Shown here: positions 6,946 to 14,272 of the stretch, piece by piece
Position numbering within the stretch: the stretch's first letter is position 1
Layout of the letters: each line of letters begins with the position of its first letter
From: CAZAOY01 sp964486925
GTDB lineage: Bacteria > Bacillota > Clostridia > Oscillospirales > Ruminococcaceae
Assembly: GCA_964486925.1 (NCBI GenBank)
Contig: CAZAOY010000039.1
Span: 1-24,028 of the forward strand
DNA length: 24,028 bases
Direction of reading: 5' to 3'
The notes under the pieces: model-generated
Database searches by the model: none
What the model was told of the DNA's origin: nothing
The model's input: the letters and a program-made list of their open reading frames with translations, nothing else
Program-made: the position numbers and the translations under genes

Positions 6946-8538
6946 GTGGATAAAGGATTTAATAGGATATTATCTATCTGCTTTGCTGTGGTGATTACCC
7001 TTAGTTCGCCAAGCGTCATATCTGCACAGCGGTCAACGGTAGGGCCGCAGGTGGTGTTTGTAGGCGGCGAGAGCGAGTATGAACAGGGCGCGATTAAGAT
7101 AGGTAAAACGGTTGAGCAGGTTTCGGACGAAAAGGGCTTTGTAAAGGATCTGTTTGATATAACGCTCACCGTCGATACAACCGAGGATGTATCGCTTGTG
7201 CCTGTCGGCAAGGTCAGCACAGTGCTAGTGCTTGATATCTCAAACAGCATGGAGCTAGACCTTAACGGAGTCAGCGTTGGTGGCCCTGGATACGACCCAA
7301 CCACACGTCGCTTAGATATCTTAAAGCGAGAAACCAAAAAGTTTGTTGACGAATACGCCGAAAACACCAAGGGAATTGTCGCCGAGCTTGCTTTAGTGCT
7401 GTTTAACACCGACGCAGTGGTTGCACTGGACTGGGGGGATATATCGGATGAAAGCTTTATACAAAAGGTAGATAACACCATAGACGAGCTTGTAACCGAC
7501 AGAAATCTTCGTAACGGCAAAAGGGTGCTGGTTGACTATACAAACATCCGTGACCCGATAAAGTATGAGGACGGTACAAGTACCTACGATATCTGGTACA
7601 CAAACCTTGAAGCCGCGCTAACCTTAGCGGACAAGCTTGTGGTCGACAGCAAACAGGATAGACCAAGCAATGATGTTATGGAATACTTTGTAGTGACAAT
7701 AACCGACGGTAAACCAACCCGAAAGGGGGGTACACTGGAGGAATCTTCTGAAAGATACGGCCTGCCCGCTGTATTCGGTATGGGAACAGGCTCAAGAAGC
7801 TACCTTCCGGAGTCAAGCGATCAACTGCAAAGTATCATCACAACCTCGCAAGCCTTAAGGCAAAACGCAGAGTTTTACTGTATATTCCTTGCCACAAAAA
7901 AAGGCATAGATTCCGATTTTGGCACAGGAGCCTCGTCAATATACGCCCCACAATGGTTTGTCGATAACAACGTAGCAACAGCAACGATGTACGCTTCCGA
8001 CGAAAGCTCACTTGAAAAGGATCTTTCCAGCATTATCGATAATATCGCCACCATAAAACGGCTATCACAGTCATGGACGGTAACCGACCCAATGGGTGAG
8101 TATATAGAGCTTATAGGTGCTGTCGACAGCCAAGGTAGTGTTAACTCCGTAGGAGGAATGGTCGGCACAAAAGCTGTAAATATTAGTAACAACACGCTAA
8201 TCTGGGACCTAAAAGGGATAAATAATAGCGCCCTTAACGGGCGATATCTTTCAAGCTTTGTCTACAGAATTAAGCTTACTGCGAGTAGCGGTAACGTTTA
8301 TGATACAAACGACCTTACGACAATTAGCTACGCACTAAAGACAACCGACAATGCGGGAAACCCAATCTACGGCGATGTCAAGCTCGCTCAGTTTTTAATC
8401 CCTAAAGTTACAGGGGATGTCGATATCCCTCAAACTGGGAATAACGATAACCTATCGCTGTTAGCCTTAATCTGTCTTGTATCGCTAGTAGCAGTCATTA
8501 TAATATTAAGACCCAAGAAGGATAGGCATAACCGCTAA
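6946..8538 (+). CDS. Cell-wall-anchored vWA-domain surface protein, probable sortase substrate
   Basis: The protein has 530 aa. The signal peptide is about residues 1-28, ending near ISA. The vWA domain starts near residue 90 with the MIDAS motif DISNS (D97, S99, S101), and the later MIDAS aspartate is probably the one in VTITDGKPT. About 180 residues of beta-rich stalk follow, beginning LSQSWTVTDPMGEY. The C-terminus is a sorting signal: IPQTG, a hydrophobic segment (LSLLALICLVSLVAVIIIL) and a basic tail. The start is GTG at 6946, with AAGGAAAGG at 6931-6939. A metal-dependent adhesin or a pilus-tip-like protein is the likely role. It is probably co-transcribed with the sortase. IPQTG is closer to the class A LPXTG signal than to the NPQTN of classical SrtB. 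Confidence 0.9.
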   Translation: MDKGFNRILSICFAVVITLSSPSVISAQRSTVGPQVVFVGGESEYEQGAIKIGKTVEQVSDEKGFVKDLFDITLTVDTTEDVSLVPVGKVSTVLVLDISNSMELDLNGVSVGGPGYDPTTRRLDILKRETKKFVDEYAENTKGIVAELALVLFNTDAVVALDWGDISDESFIQKVDNTIDELVTDRNLRNGKRVLVDYTNIRDPIKYEDGTSTYDIWYTNLEAALTLADKLVVDSKQDRPSNDVMEYFVVTITDGKPTRKGGTLEESSERYGLPAVFGMGTGSRSYLPESSDQLQSIITTSQALRQNAEFYCIFLATKKGIDSDFGTGASSIYAPQWFVDNNVATATMYASDESSLEKDLSSIIDNIATIKRLSQSWTVTDPMGEYIELIGAVDSQGSVNSVGGMVGTKAVNISNNTLIWDLKGINNSALNGRYLSSFVYRIKLTASSGNVYDTNDLTTISYALKTTDNAGNPIYGDVKLAQFLIPKVTGDVDIPQTGNNDNLSLLALICLVSLVAVIIILRPKKDRHNR

Positions 8539-8568
8539 TTTAACTATCAAACTTTAAGTAAACCTCAT

Positions 8569-8598
8569 AAAAGCTGTCAAGCTTAATTGACAGCTTTT
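8569..8598. terminator. Intrinsic terminator after the sortase/vWA operon
   Basis: There is a perfect 12-bp stem, AAAAGCTGTCAA (8569-8580) with 8587-8598, around a 6-nt loop, ending in TTTT. It may also serve the convergent minus-strand gene that ends at 8643, because the other strand also ends in TTTT. Confidence 0.85.
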
Positions 8599-8642
8599 AG
8601 CTTTTGAGTAGACTACAAACCTAATATGTTAGCGGTAGACCC

Positions 8643-9161
8643 CTAGTTTAACCCTACTATCTCATAGTATTCATCTGAAAACTGTACCGCTGATAGATCC
8701 ATCTTTGCCTGTACCTGTCGTACATAGCCATAAACATCATAGATTACCCTTGTAGGGAAGGTTGCTGTTAACGCTTCTATTGCCGTCTTGACCTCAAGGT
8801 CATCCGCCTCAACCTCCTGTATCTGTGTTAAAAAACGCTCCCTTTCAAAGTAGCTTATACACTCTAAAAGCCCCGCATATTTTACCGAAACAACAAGGCT
8901 TATAAAGTCATAAAAGTTTTCGGCAACAACAAAAACATAATGCTCGGGCATCATAGGGCTTACAACATAAACCGCAGACCGTTCCAACGTCCGGTCGTCC
9001 TCCTCAGGGACTATGCAAAAATGTATACCATCCACACCAATGCTTGCAAATATTACAGCATTCAAAGGCGTACAAAAATAATGCGGAAACGACCTCTCCT
9101 GTATTAACCCTACACAGGTTAGATCTGCCTTTATTTGAGAAAACACATCCAACACCTTCAT
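8643..9161 (-). CDS. Unrecognised soluble protein of 172 aa
   Basis: I do not recognise the family. The start is taken at the ATG at 9161 (MKVLDVFSQ) because GAAAGGAC stands 7 nt upstream; an in-frame ATG at 9218 has no comparable site. The sequence has no signal peptide or long hydrophobic helix. It looks like a mixed alpha/beta fold, with aromatic-rich strands such as YVVSPMMPEHYVFVVAENF followed by helical stretches. The size and composition resemble small stand-alone SUKH-like or immunity-type proteins, but no diagnostic motif is present and I do not assign that function. It is monocistronic, between the surface module and a nucleotidyltransferase. No clear promoter was identified in 9162-9302. 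Confidence 0.75.
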   Translation of the reverse strand: MKVLDVFSQIKADLTCVGLIQERSFPHYFCTPLNAVIFASIGVDGIHFCIVPEEDDRTLERSAVYVVSPMMPEHYVFVVAENFYDFISLVVSVKYAGLLECISYFERERFLTQIQEVEADDLEVKTAIEALTATFPTRVIYDVYGYVRQVQAKMDLSAVQFSDEYYEIVGLN

Positions 9162-9302
9162 ATTTAAAGTCCTTTCATAGTTATGTGGTTTTAATGATAA
9201 AACACTGCTCTCGTGCAAGCTTTATCGTTACTGTACTTTAAGCAAAGCTTAACCTTTCTAAAGTCATAGTCTACCGTATAATGTTACTACTTCCGTTACT
9301 TG

Positions 9303-10004
9303 CTATAATACTTCTCGTAAAACCTTTAGTTGCTCAAGGCGCTTATTACCATTCGGATATGCTTGTTCAATAGAAGCTATAAGCCAGTCCATACTTTCTT
9401 TGGGTAGAAGGTGCGGTGTGGTTTCAAAGTCGGTATTATTTTTCTCTCTATGGTAATCAGACTCTAGATATGCGGGGTTTGCGATAATAAATAGTATCAC
9501 TTCAGGAGCAAGGTATGGTATACCATTATCATATAATATTGCTTTATCAAACCGCCTTGATATATTTTTTTCGCTATTACAAATAAACTCCCCGTCTTTT
9601 TGGGTGTTAAAGATAATATCAATAAAGTCAAAGTTTCTTTGCTGATTATCCAAAATCTCAAAACTATAGATATTATCCTCACCCGACTTTGGTTGTATAC
9701 TAAAGAATGAACAGTCAGGCTTTATCGCCCATATGTAAAAGCAGTTTAGAGCGCTTTCATCATCTGAGCTTGTAATCCTTCGTAAACTATCGTCCTCATG
9801 CAGATGTTCATAGACATCCCATCCCTTGCTTAAGATGTAATCTATAATTCCTTTTCTATCTTCGGCAAAAAGGGTTATATCAATATCAGAGTGGGTACGA
9901 TTTTTTGTCTTGGTAAACAACTCAAGTGCATACCCACCGCAAAAAGCATAGGTCAGTCTACAGTCCTTTAAAAAATTATAGCATTCATTTATCAGATGTT
10001 CCAT
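9303..10004 (-). CDS. Nucleotidyltransferase-fold protein, LinA/AadA-like
   Basis: The protein has 233 aa from the ATG at 10004, chosen over an upstream ATG at 10061 because GGAGG stands 6 nt before it (10011-10015). The N-terminus carries FCGGYALELF and THSDIDITLF, the GG and DxD signature of the pol-beta nucleotidyltransferase superfamily (G23-G24, D40, D42). This form of the motif is common in lincosamide and aminoglycoside 2''-type adenylyltransferases and in uncharacterised relatives. The substrate cannot be read from sequence, and an antibiotic-resistance function is not established. It stands alone, with a 298-nt gap to thiE upstream minus its own leader, in which I see no convincing promoter or hairpin (10005-10236). 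Confidence 0.8.
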   Translation of the reverse strand: MEHLINECYNFLKDCRLTYAFCGGYALELFTKTKNRTHSDIDITLFAEDRKGIIDYILSKGWDVYEHLHEDDSLRRITSSDDESALNCFYIWAIKPDCSFFSIQPKSGEDNIYSFEILDNQQRNFDFIDIIFNTQKDGEFICNSEKNISRRFDKAILYDNGIPYLAPEVILFIIANPAYLESDYHREKNNTDFETTPHLLPKESMDWLIASIEQAYPNGNKRLEQLKVLREVL

Positions 10005-10236
10005 AATTCTCCTCCATAGTATGAAAGGCTTTTTCAAAACGAGCACCAACCAACCTCTCAACAGTTAATATAAGTATATGCAGAATTTCATATTTATCCC
10101 TACCGATAACCAGTATAAGACCTACTAAGGGTATACAGCGAAAGTTTGCAGTTAAACACTACACGCTGACAATCTACCGATACAGGTTGTGACATTTACC
10201 CTTTTATTAAAATTTATCGCAGTCTACCCCTCCCCT

Positions 10237-10863
10237 TTATTGTCCAAACTCCCGCTTTAAACACGCTGTCGCTCCCTTTATATCCGATTGTGCAATGATA
10301 GCCGAAACAACCGCCAAGCCGTCTGCGCCACACCCTCTCCAATAGGCGGCATTCTCCCTGCTGATTCCTCCTATTACAACAATCGGAAGCTTTACTGCTT
10401 TCCTTATACGCTCTAACTCTTTAGTTGCGACAATCTCTGCGTCGGTTTTGGTCGCCGTCCTGCACATAGCGCCAACACCAAGATAATCCGCCCCGTCCTG
10501 CAAAGCCTTAACAGCCTCCTCCACCGAACGTACGGACACACCTAAAACCATCCCATCCCCGATAATACTTCTGGCAACCGCCGCAGGGATATCGCTCTGC
10601 CCGATATGTACTCCATCCGCACCCACAGCTAGGGCGATATCTATGCGGTCATTGATAATCAGCGGGATGTTGTATCGCTGCGTAAGCTCCCTAATAATCA
10701 TAGCGGTTTCGTAAAACTTAAGGGAGGATATATCCTTCTCCCGAAGCTGAACCAATGTACACCCGCCTAGGATAGCCTGTTCTACCGCCTCGGCTAAGGT
10801 AGCCGTGCTCATTAAGCTTTGGTCGGTAACAAGGTAGATACTGTAATCAATCGTTCGCTTCAT
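10237..10863 (-). CDS. thiE: Thiamine phosphate synthase
   Basis: It joins HMP pyrophosphate and thiazole phosphate to form thiamine phosphate. The protein has 208 aa with a TIM-barrel pattern. QLREKD (residues 39-44) binds pyrophosphate. NDRIDIALAVGADGVHIGQSD (start near 71) and GVGAMCRTATKTDA carry pyrimidine- and phosphate-binding residues, and VVIGGI is the late phosphate loop. It overlaps the end of thiM by 17 nt and is last in the salvage operon, so it depends on the TPP riboswitch far upstream. No hairpin terminator is obvious after its stop. Confidence 0.96.
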   Translation of the reverse strand: MKRTIDYSIYLVTDQSLMSTATLAEAVEQAILGGCTLVQLREKDISSLKFYETAMIIRELTQRYNIPLIINDRIDIALAVGADGVHIGQSDIPAAVARSIIGDGMVLGVSVRSVEEAVKALQDGADYLGVGAMCRTATKTDAEIVATKELERIRKAVKLPIVVIGGISRENAAYWRGCGADGLAVVSAIIAQSDIKGATACLKREFGQ

Positions 10864-11680
10864 ATATCCTCGCCCTCTCTATAAACGTCTGCTCTCTAAG
10901 TCTGCTGATTACATCCATTATCGACGTACGAAAGCTACCCAAGCCTTGATTAGATGATAATCCATACGCTATCTCTCCCGCAATCCCCATACAAGCAATA
11001 CCCGCTACCGCCGAAGAAAGCATATCGGAAGCTGCCCCGCAAAAAGCGCCAATCAAAGCAGTGCACATACACCCTGTCCCTGTAATATTCGCTAGCTCCT
11101 CATGCCCGTTATCAATACAGAGCACACGCTGTCCGTCAGAGATCGTATCGGTCTTGCCCGTTATCGCCACGACACAGTCAAACCTTTTAGCAGAACGCTT
11201 TGCGATAAGGGTGCTGCTTTGCGACATATCATCTACCGAAGCGTCAACCCCCTTTGTGTTACCGCTACCCTCTAAAAGATACCGAATCTCGGAAAGGTTT
11301 CCACGAATTACCGAAAACTTAACCTGCTTTAGCAAAAGCTTAACCGCTTCATTCCTAAATGCAGAAGCGCCCGCACCTACAGGGTCTAAAACCACAGGGA
11401 TACCACACCCATTCGCCTTAATCCCCGCCGCTATCATCGAGTCTACCGTCCTTTTGTTAAGCGTTCCGATATTAATAACAAGACTTGAAGCGATGGATGT
11501 AATATCGCAAGCCTCCTCTATCGCGTCCGCCATTATAGGCGAACCTCCGATAGCAAGGCAGATGTTAGCGCAGTCATTAACGGTAACGTAGTTTGTGATA
11601 AAATGTACAAGCGGTCTTTCTGCTTTAACCTGTAGCAGTAGCTTTGCTGTCCTTTCTGCAAGCTGTTTGCTATACCTCAT
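10847..11680 (-). CDS. thiM: Hydroxyethylthiazole kinase
   Basis: It phosphorylates salvaged 4-methyl-5-(2-hydroxyethyl)thiazole, giving the thiazole half for ThiE. The protein has 277 aa of ribokinase-like fold. HFITNYVTVNDCAN (from 26) and VLDPVGAGAS (98-107) are family motifs. NITGTGCMC carries the anion hole and C204, the equivalent of the catalytic cysteine. The ATG shares one base with the TAA of thiD (TAATG), so it is translationally coupled. An SD-like GGGAGGA lies inside the end of thiD. Confidence 0.96.
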   Translation of the reverse strand: MRYSKQLAERTAKLLLQVKAERPLVHFITNYVTVNDCANICLAIGGSPIMADAIEEACDITSIASSLVINIGTLNKRTVDSMIAAGIKANGCGIPVVLDPVGAGASAFRNEAVKLLLKQVKFSVIRGNLSEIRYLLEGSGNTKGVDASVDDMSQSSTLIAKRSAKRFDCVVAITGKTDTISDGQRVLCIDNGHEELANITGTGCMCTALIGAFCGAASDMLSSAVAGIACMGIAGEIAYGLSSNQGLGSFRTSIMDVISRLREQTFIERARIYEAND

Positions 11681-12480
11681 TATAATAGTCCTCCCTTTTT
11701 ATAAAGCTCATAAAAATGATGTGTAGGTCCATGTCCTTTGCCGATTGCAAGGGAATGCTTAATAGCGGTGGTTACATACTCCTTCGCCTTGCTTACCGCT
11801 TGCTCTGCCGATAAGCCCTTAGCAAGGTTTGAAGCGATAGCGGATGAGAAGGTACAGCCTGTGCCGTGGGTGTTTTTGGTATCGATACGGTTGGTTTCAA
11901 AGTGGGTGATCCTTTCACCGTCAAACAACACATCCAGTGGTTTTCCAGTAGAGTGTCCGCCCTTTATAACCACCGCCTTACATCCCATACCATAGATCGC
12001 TCTTGCAACGGTTTCCATCTCCTCAACCGAGGATATTCTAATACCCGAAATCTTTTCTGCTTCAGGGATGTTAGGGGTTAGTATATCCGCTAGAGGGATA
12101 ATAAGCTTTATCAGCGAGTCTACAGCGGTTTCCTCCATAAGCGGGCAACCGTTCTTTGCATACATAACTGGGTCGACAACGATATTATTCGGTCTATACT
12201 GCCGTAGCTTTTCGGCTACCGCCTGCATACATGCAGGGGTGGAGAGCATGCCTATCTTTACAGCGTCTACCTCGATATCCTCAAAAACAGCGTCTATCTG
12301 CTTACCTATCATCTCTGGTGTGATGTCCTGAATATCAATCACCCGACTGGTGTTTTCCGCCACAACCGAAACTATAACGCTCATCCCAAAAACACCGTGG
12401 GCAGAAAATGTCTTTAAATCCGCCTGTATCCCCGCTCCCCCGCTACAGTCCGAGCCTGCAATAGTTAAAACCTTTTTCAT
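11680..12480 (-). CDS. thiD: Hydroxymethylpyrimidine / HMP-phosphate kinase
   Basis: It phosphorylates HMP twice to HMP pyrophosphate. The protein has 266 aa. AGSDCSGGAGIQAD (8-21) is the substrate and nucleotide motif, DPVMYAKNG (103-111) lies in the active site, and NTHGTGCTF contains the anion hole with C209. The ATG at 12480 has GGAGG 10 nt upstream. The gap to tenA is 19 nt. Together with TenA and ThiM it allows use of salvaged pyrimidine and thiazole; no thiC or thiG is in the window. Confidence 0.96.
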   Translation of the reverse strand: MKKVLTIAGSDCSGGAGIQADLKTFSAHGVFGMSVIVSVVAENTSRVIDIQDITPEMIGKQIDAVFEDIEVDAVKIGMLSTPACMQAVAEKLRQYRPNNIVVDPVMYAKNGCPLMEETAVDSLIKLIIPLADILTPNIPEAEKISGIRISSVEEMETVARAIYGMGCKAVVIKGGHSTGKPLDVLFDGERITHFETNRIDTKNTHGTGCTFSSAIASNLAKGLSAEQAVSKAKEYVTTAIKHSLAIGKGHGPTHHFYELYKKGGLL

Positions 12481-12499
12481 GTTACAACATCCTCCTTTG

Positions 12500-13159
12500 T
12501 TAATCTTTCGTTACCTGATAAGCCATCTTCCAAAAGTCAAGCTCAAGCAAGCTTGATCTTTCAAAGATCGCATTTAGCTTTTCCTGTTTGGACTGCGGCA
12601 GATTACTACATATTTCATCTGCATAGCTACACCACTGCTTACAGACTTCATCAAAGTGGTCAGTGGCATAATCGCTAATAAAATCCCAATACTTAGAATC
12701 CCTTGCGGCTTCTTCTGCGGCTATCTGTTTAAAGATATAACCGTAGCTTAGCATACACGGAAGTACAGCCATTAAAATTTCACAAACCTCCCCTTGCTCC
12801 GCTATCTCAACCATAAAATCTATGTAGTTTTGATTTTCAGCTAATGGTTTTATAAACTCAATATCGTTATCTGTAATACCAAATCTATCAAGGTATCTAA
12901 GCCTAACCGCCGATTCTGTGTCGGTTACAAAGCTAAGTGCTGAGTAATAGGTCTGAATCTCTTTTAGCGTAGTTGCGTGATAGATTGCCTTTCCAAAGAT
13001 ACGTGCATAGTGCTTTAGATAGATACTGTCCTGTATCATGTACTGCTTAAATTTATCAAGCGGTAGTGTCCCGTTTTTAACCTCTTGAACAAACGGTGTT
13101 TTAACACATTCATCCCAGATGTCTTTTGTCTTAGTGATTACCTGCTGCATAAATGACAT
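12500..13159 (-). CDS. tenA: TenA aminopyrimidine aminohydrolase (thiaminase II)
   Basis: TenA hydrolyses aminopyrimidine breakdown products of thiamine so that HMP is recovered. The protein has 219 aa. The catalytic residues align by position with B. subtilis TenA: D44 in MIQDSIYL, C135 in AVLPCMLSYG and the late Glu E206 in LLELDFW. The ATG at 13159 has AAGGAG 7 nt upstream. It is the first gene after the TPP riboswitch leader, followed closely by thiD, thiM and thiE on the same strand. Confidence 0.96.
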   Translation of the reverse strand: MSFMQQVITKTKDIWDECVKTPFVQEVKNGTLPLDKFKQYMIQDSIYLKHYARIFGKAIYHATTLKEIQTYYSALSFVTDTESAVRLRYLDRFGITDNDIEFIKPLAENQNYIDFMVEIAEQGEVCEILMAVLPCMLSYGYIFKQIAAEEAARDSKYWDFISDYATDHFDEVCKQWCSYADEICSNLPQSKQEKLNAIFERSSLLELDFWKMAYQVTKD

Positions 13160-13182
13160 GCTTTCTCTCCTTAAAATAAAAT

Positions 13183-13304
13183 AGCGCTTTCCAAAAAAAT
13201 CGAAAGCACTTTCAAACTCTAATACCCGTAAGAAATTATCCTTACGTTCATTAGCCGATAGGTCAAGAGGTTAGGTATACCCTTTAAAGCATTTGTGCTT
13301 TAAA
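13183..13304 (-). other. Long structured leader between the riboswitch terminator and tenA
   Basis: Beyond the riboswitch terminator the transcript has about 180 nt before tenA. It can form three hairpins: 13283-13291 with 13296-13304 (9 bp), 13227-13232 with 13241-13246 (6 bp), and 13183-13191 with 13202-13210 (9 bp with one G-U and a T-rich loop). The last ends about 11 nt before the tenA ribosome binding site. None has a convincing terminator tail, and the function is unknown. Confidence 0.4.
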
Positions 13305-13339
13305 ACTTCCTCGCAACGAACCAAAAAATATACAATTAA

Positions 13340-13375
13340 AAAGGACGCTCCCTTAAGCTATAGGAAGCGTCCTTT
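13340..13375 (-). terminator. TPP riboswitch expression-platform terminator
   Basis: On the minus strand a 13-bp stem with one mismatch (13363-13375 with 13340-13352) around a 10-nt loop is followed by TTTTTAATT. It sits directly downstream of the TPP aptamer and upstream of tenA, so TPP binding probably favours early termination of the salvage operon. Confidence 0.85.
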
Positions 13376-13396
13376 ACCAAATACATTTTCGTATTG

Positions 13397-13480
13397 ATTG
13401 CTTCCCTACGTTGGTCTTAACCAACAGGTTCAAATGGTCAGGTTTTACCTTCTCAACTCAAAATAGAGTCCCCACGCAAC
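13397..13480 (-). ncRNA. TPP riboswitch (THI element) aptamer
   Basis: Read on the minus strand, the aptamer starts at GTTGCGTGGGG, has the GTTGAGA of the pyrimidine-sensor helix, then ACCTGTTGGTTAAGACCAACG, and ends in the conserved GTAGGGAAGC. P1 is formed by GTTGC (13476-13480) with GCAAT (13397-13401). All expected conserved blocks are in order. It controls tenA-thiD-thiM-thiE through the terminator at 13340-13375. Confidence 0.95.
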
Positions 13481-13484
13481 TGTA

Positions 13485-13513
13485 ATTATAGCATAAATGC
13501 TTTTTAAAGTCAA
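13485..13513 (-). promoter_or_regulatory. Sigma-A-type promoter of the thiamine salvage operon
   Basis: On the minus strand there is TTGACT (13508-13513), a 17-bp spacer and TATAAT (13485-13490). The expected transcription start, near 13478-13480, falls at the first nucleotides of the riboswitch P1 helix. From here to 13700 I see only AT-rich sequence that should hold the divergent promoter of the membrane-protein gene. Confidence 0.85.
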
Positions 13514-13700
13514 CATCAAAAGGTTATTTTTATAAAATAATCTATCAATAAGCTACCAAAAGCTTAAAAGCAGGCTTTAACTGCCTGTCTAAATCTGCAA
13601 TTATTTATTTGGGTATCAATATAACGCATTTTTTCTTGCAAACCAAAATATAATTATTAAAAACAACCTTACTGTTAACTTAGATATAAAGGGACAGAGT

Positions 13701-14183
13701 ATGCGACTAAAAGAATTTATCCTAGCGTCACTTTTAACAGCAATCGTTCTGGTAATAGAGCTAGTAGCCATAGCGACAGGAGAGGTTATGGTTATCATTA
13801 CCATTCTATCCGCGCTTCCCCTCTATCTCCTAAGCCGTGTAAATTTTGTCACCGCTGTTATAAGCTATATATGCATAGCAGCCTTGCTAGTACTTATTAA
13901 CCCGCACCAATGCCTATTCTTTGTGACCACAAACGGTCTGCTTGGAGTAACCTTAGGCTTATGTGACAGCAAGATAAAACGAAGGAGTGTTAGCGTATTT
14001 TCTGGCGCTACTGCGCTTTTTTGCGGTATAGTCATTGCAGGTTTAGCAGTAGGCTTTCCGATTAATAGCTTAATATTGGCTGTAATCTTCCCGTTAAGCG
14101 TACTCTATACAGCGCTGTTTAGCTTTATCGCGGGTAAAGCATATGTAAAATTTCAAAACATTAAAAAGCACCATATTACTTAG
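13701..14183 (+). CDS. Small polytopic membrane protein, function unknown
   Basis: The protein has 160 aa with about five hydrophobic helices (near residues 7-25, 29-45, 50-68, 98-118 and 122-145), short loops and a basic tail ending KKHHIT. The GLLGVTLGLCDSKIKRRS segment recalls the glycine-rich loop of YybS/DUF2232-like or ECF S-component-like proteins, but this is a weak resemblance. AAAGGGA stands 6 nt before the ATG. It is divergent from the TPP-controlled operon, which raises but does not prove a link to vitamin uptake. The beta-propeller gene follows after 89 nt. Confidence 0.75.
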   Translation: MRLKEFILASLLTAIVLVIELVAIATGEVMVIITILSALPLYLLSRVNFVTAVISYICIAALLVLINPHQCLFFVTTNGLLGVTLGLCDSKIKRRSVSVFSGATALFCGIVIAGLAVGFPINSLILAVIFPLSVLYTALFSFIAGKAYVKFQNIKKHHIT

Positions 14184-14272
14184 ACATGCGTTTCCTTCGC
14201 TAATAGCTTTAAATTTAGCGACATTTGCGTGCTAAAGTAATAGTTAGCTTATACGAAATGAGGTAGTAATAA

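Noticed and set aside
9303..10004. Antibiotic resistance gene (lincosamide or aminoglycoside adenylyltransferase)
   Set aside because: Only the general nucleotidyltransferase signature is visible; the substrate-specific residues cannot be judged.
14197..14220. CGCTAA/TTAGCG-type hairpin between the membrane-protein and propeller genes
   Set aside because: A stem of six pairs without a T-run is too weak to call a terminator.
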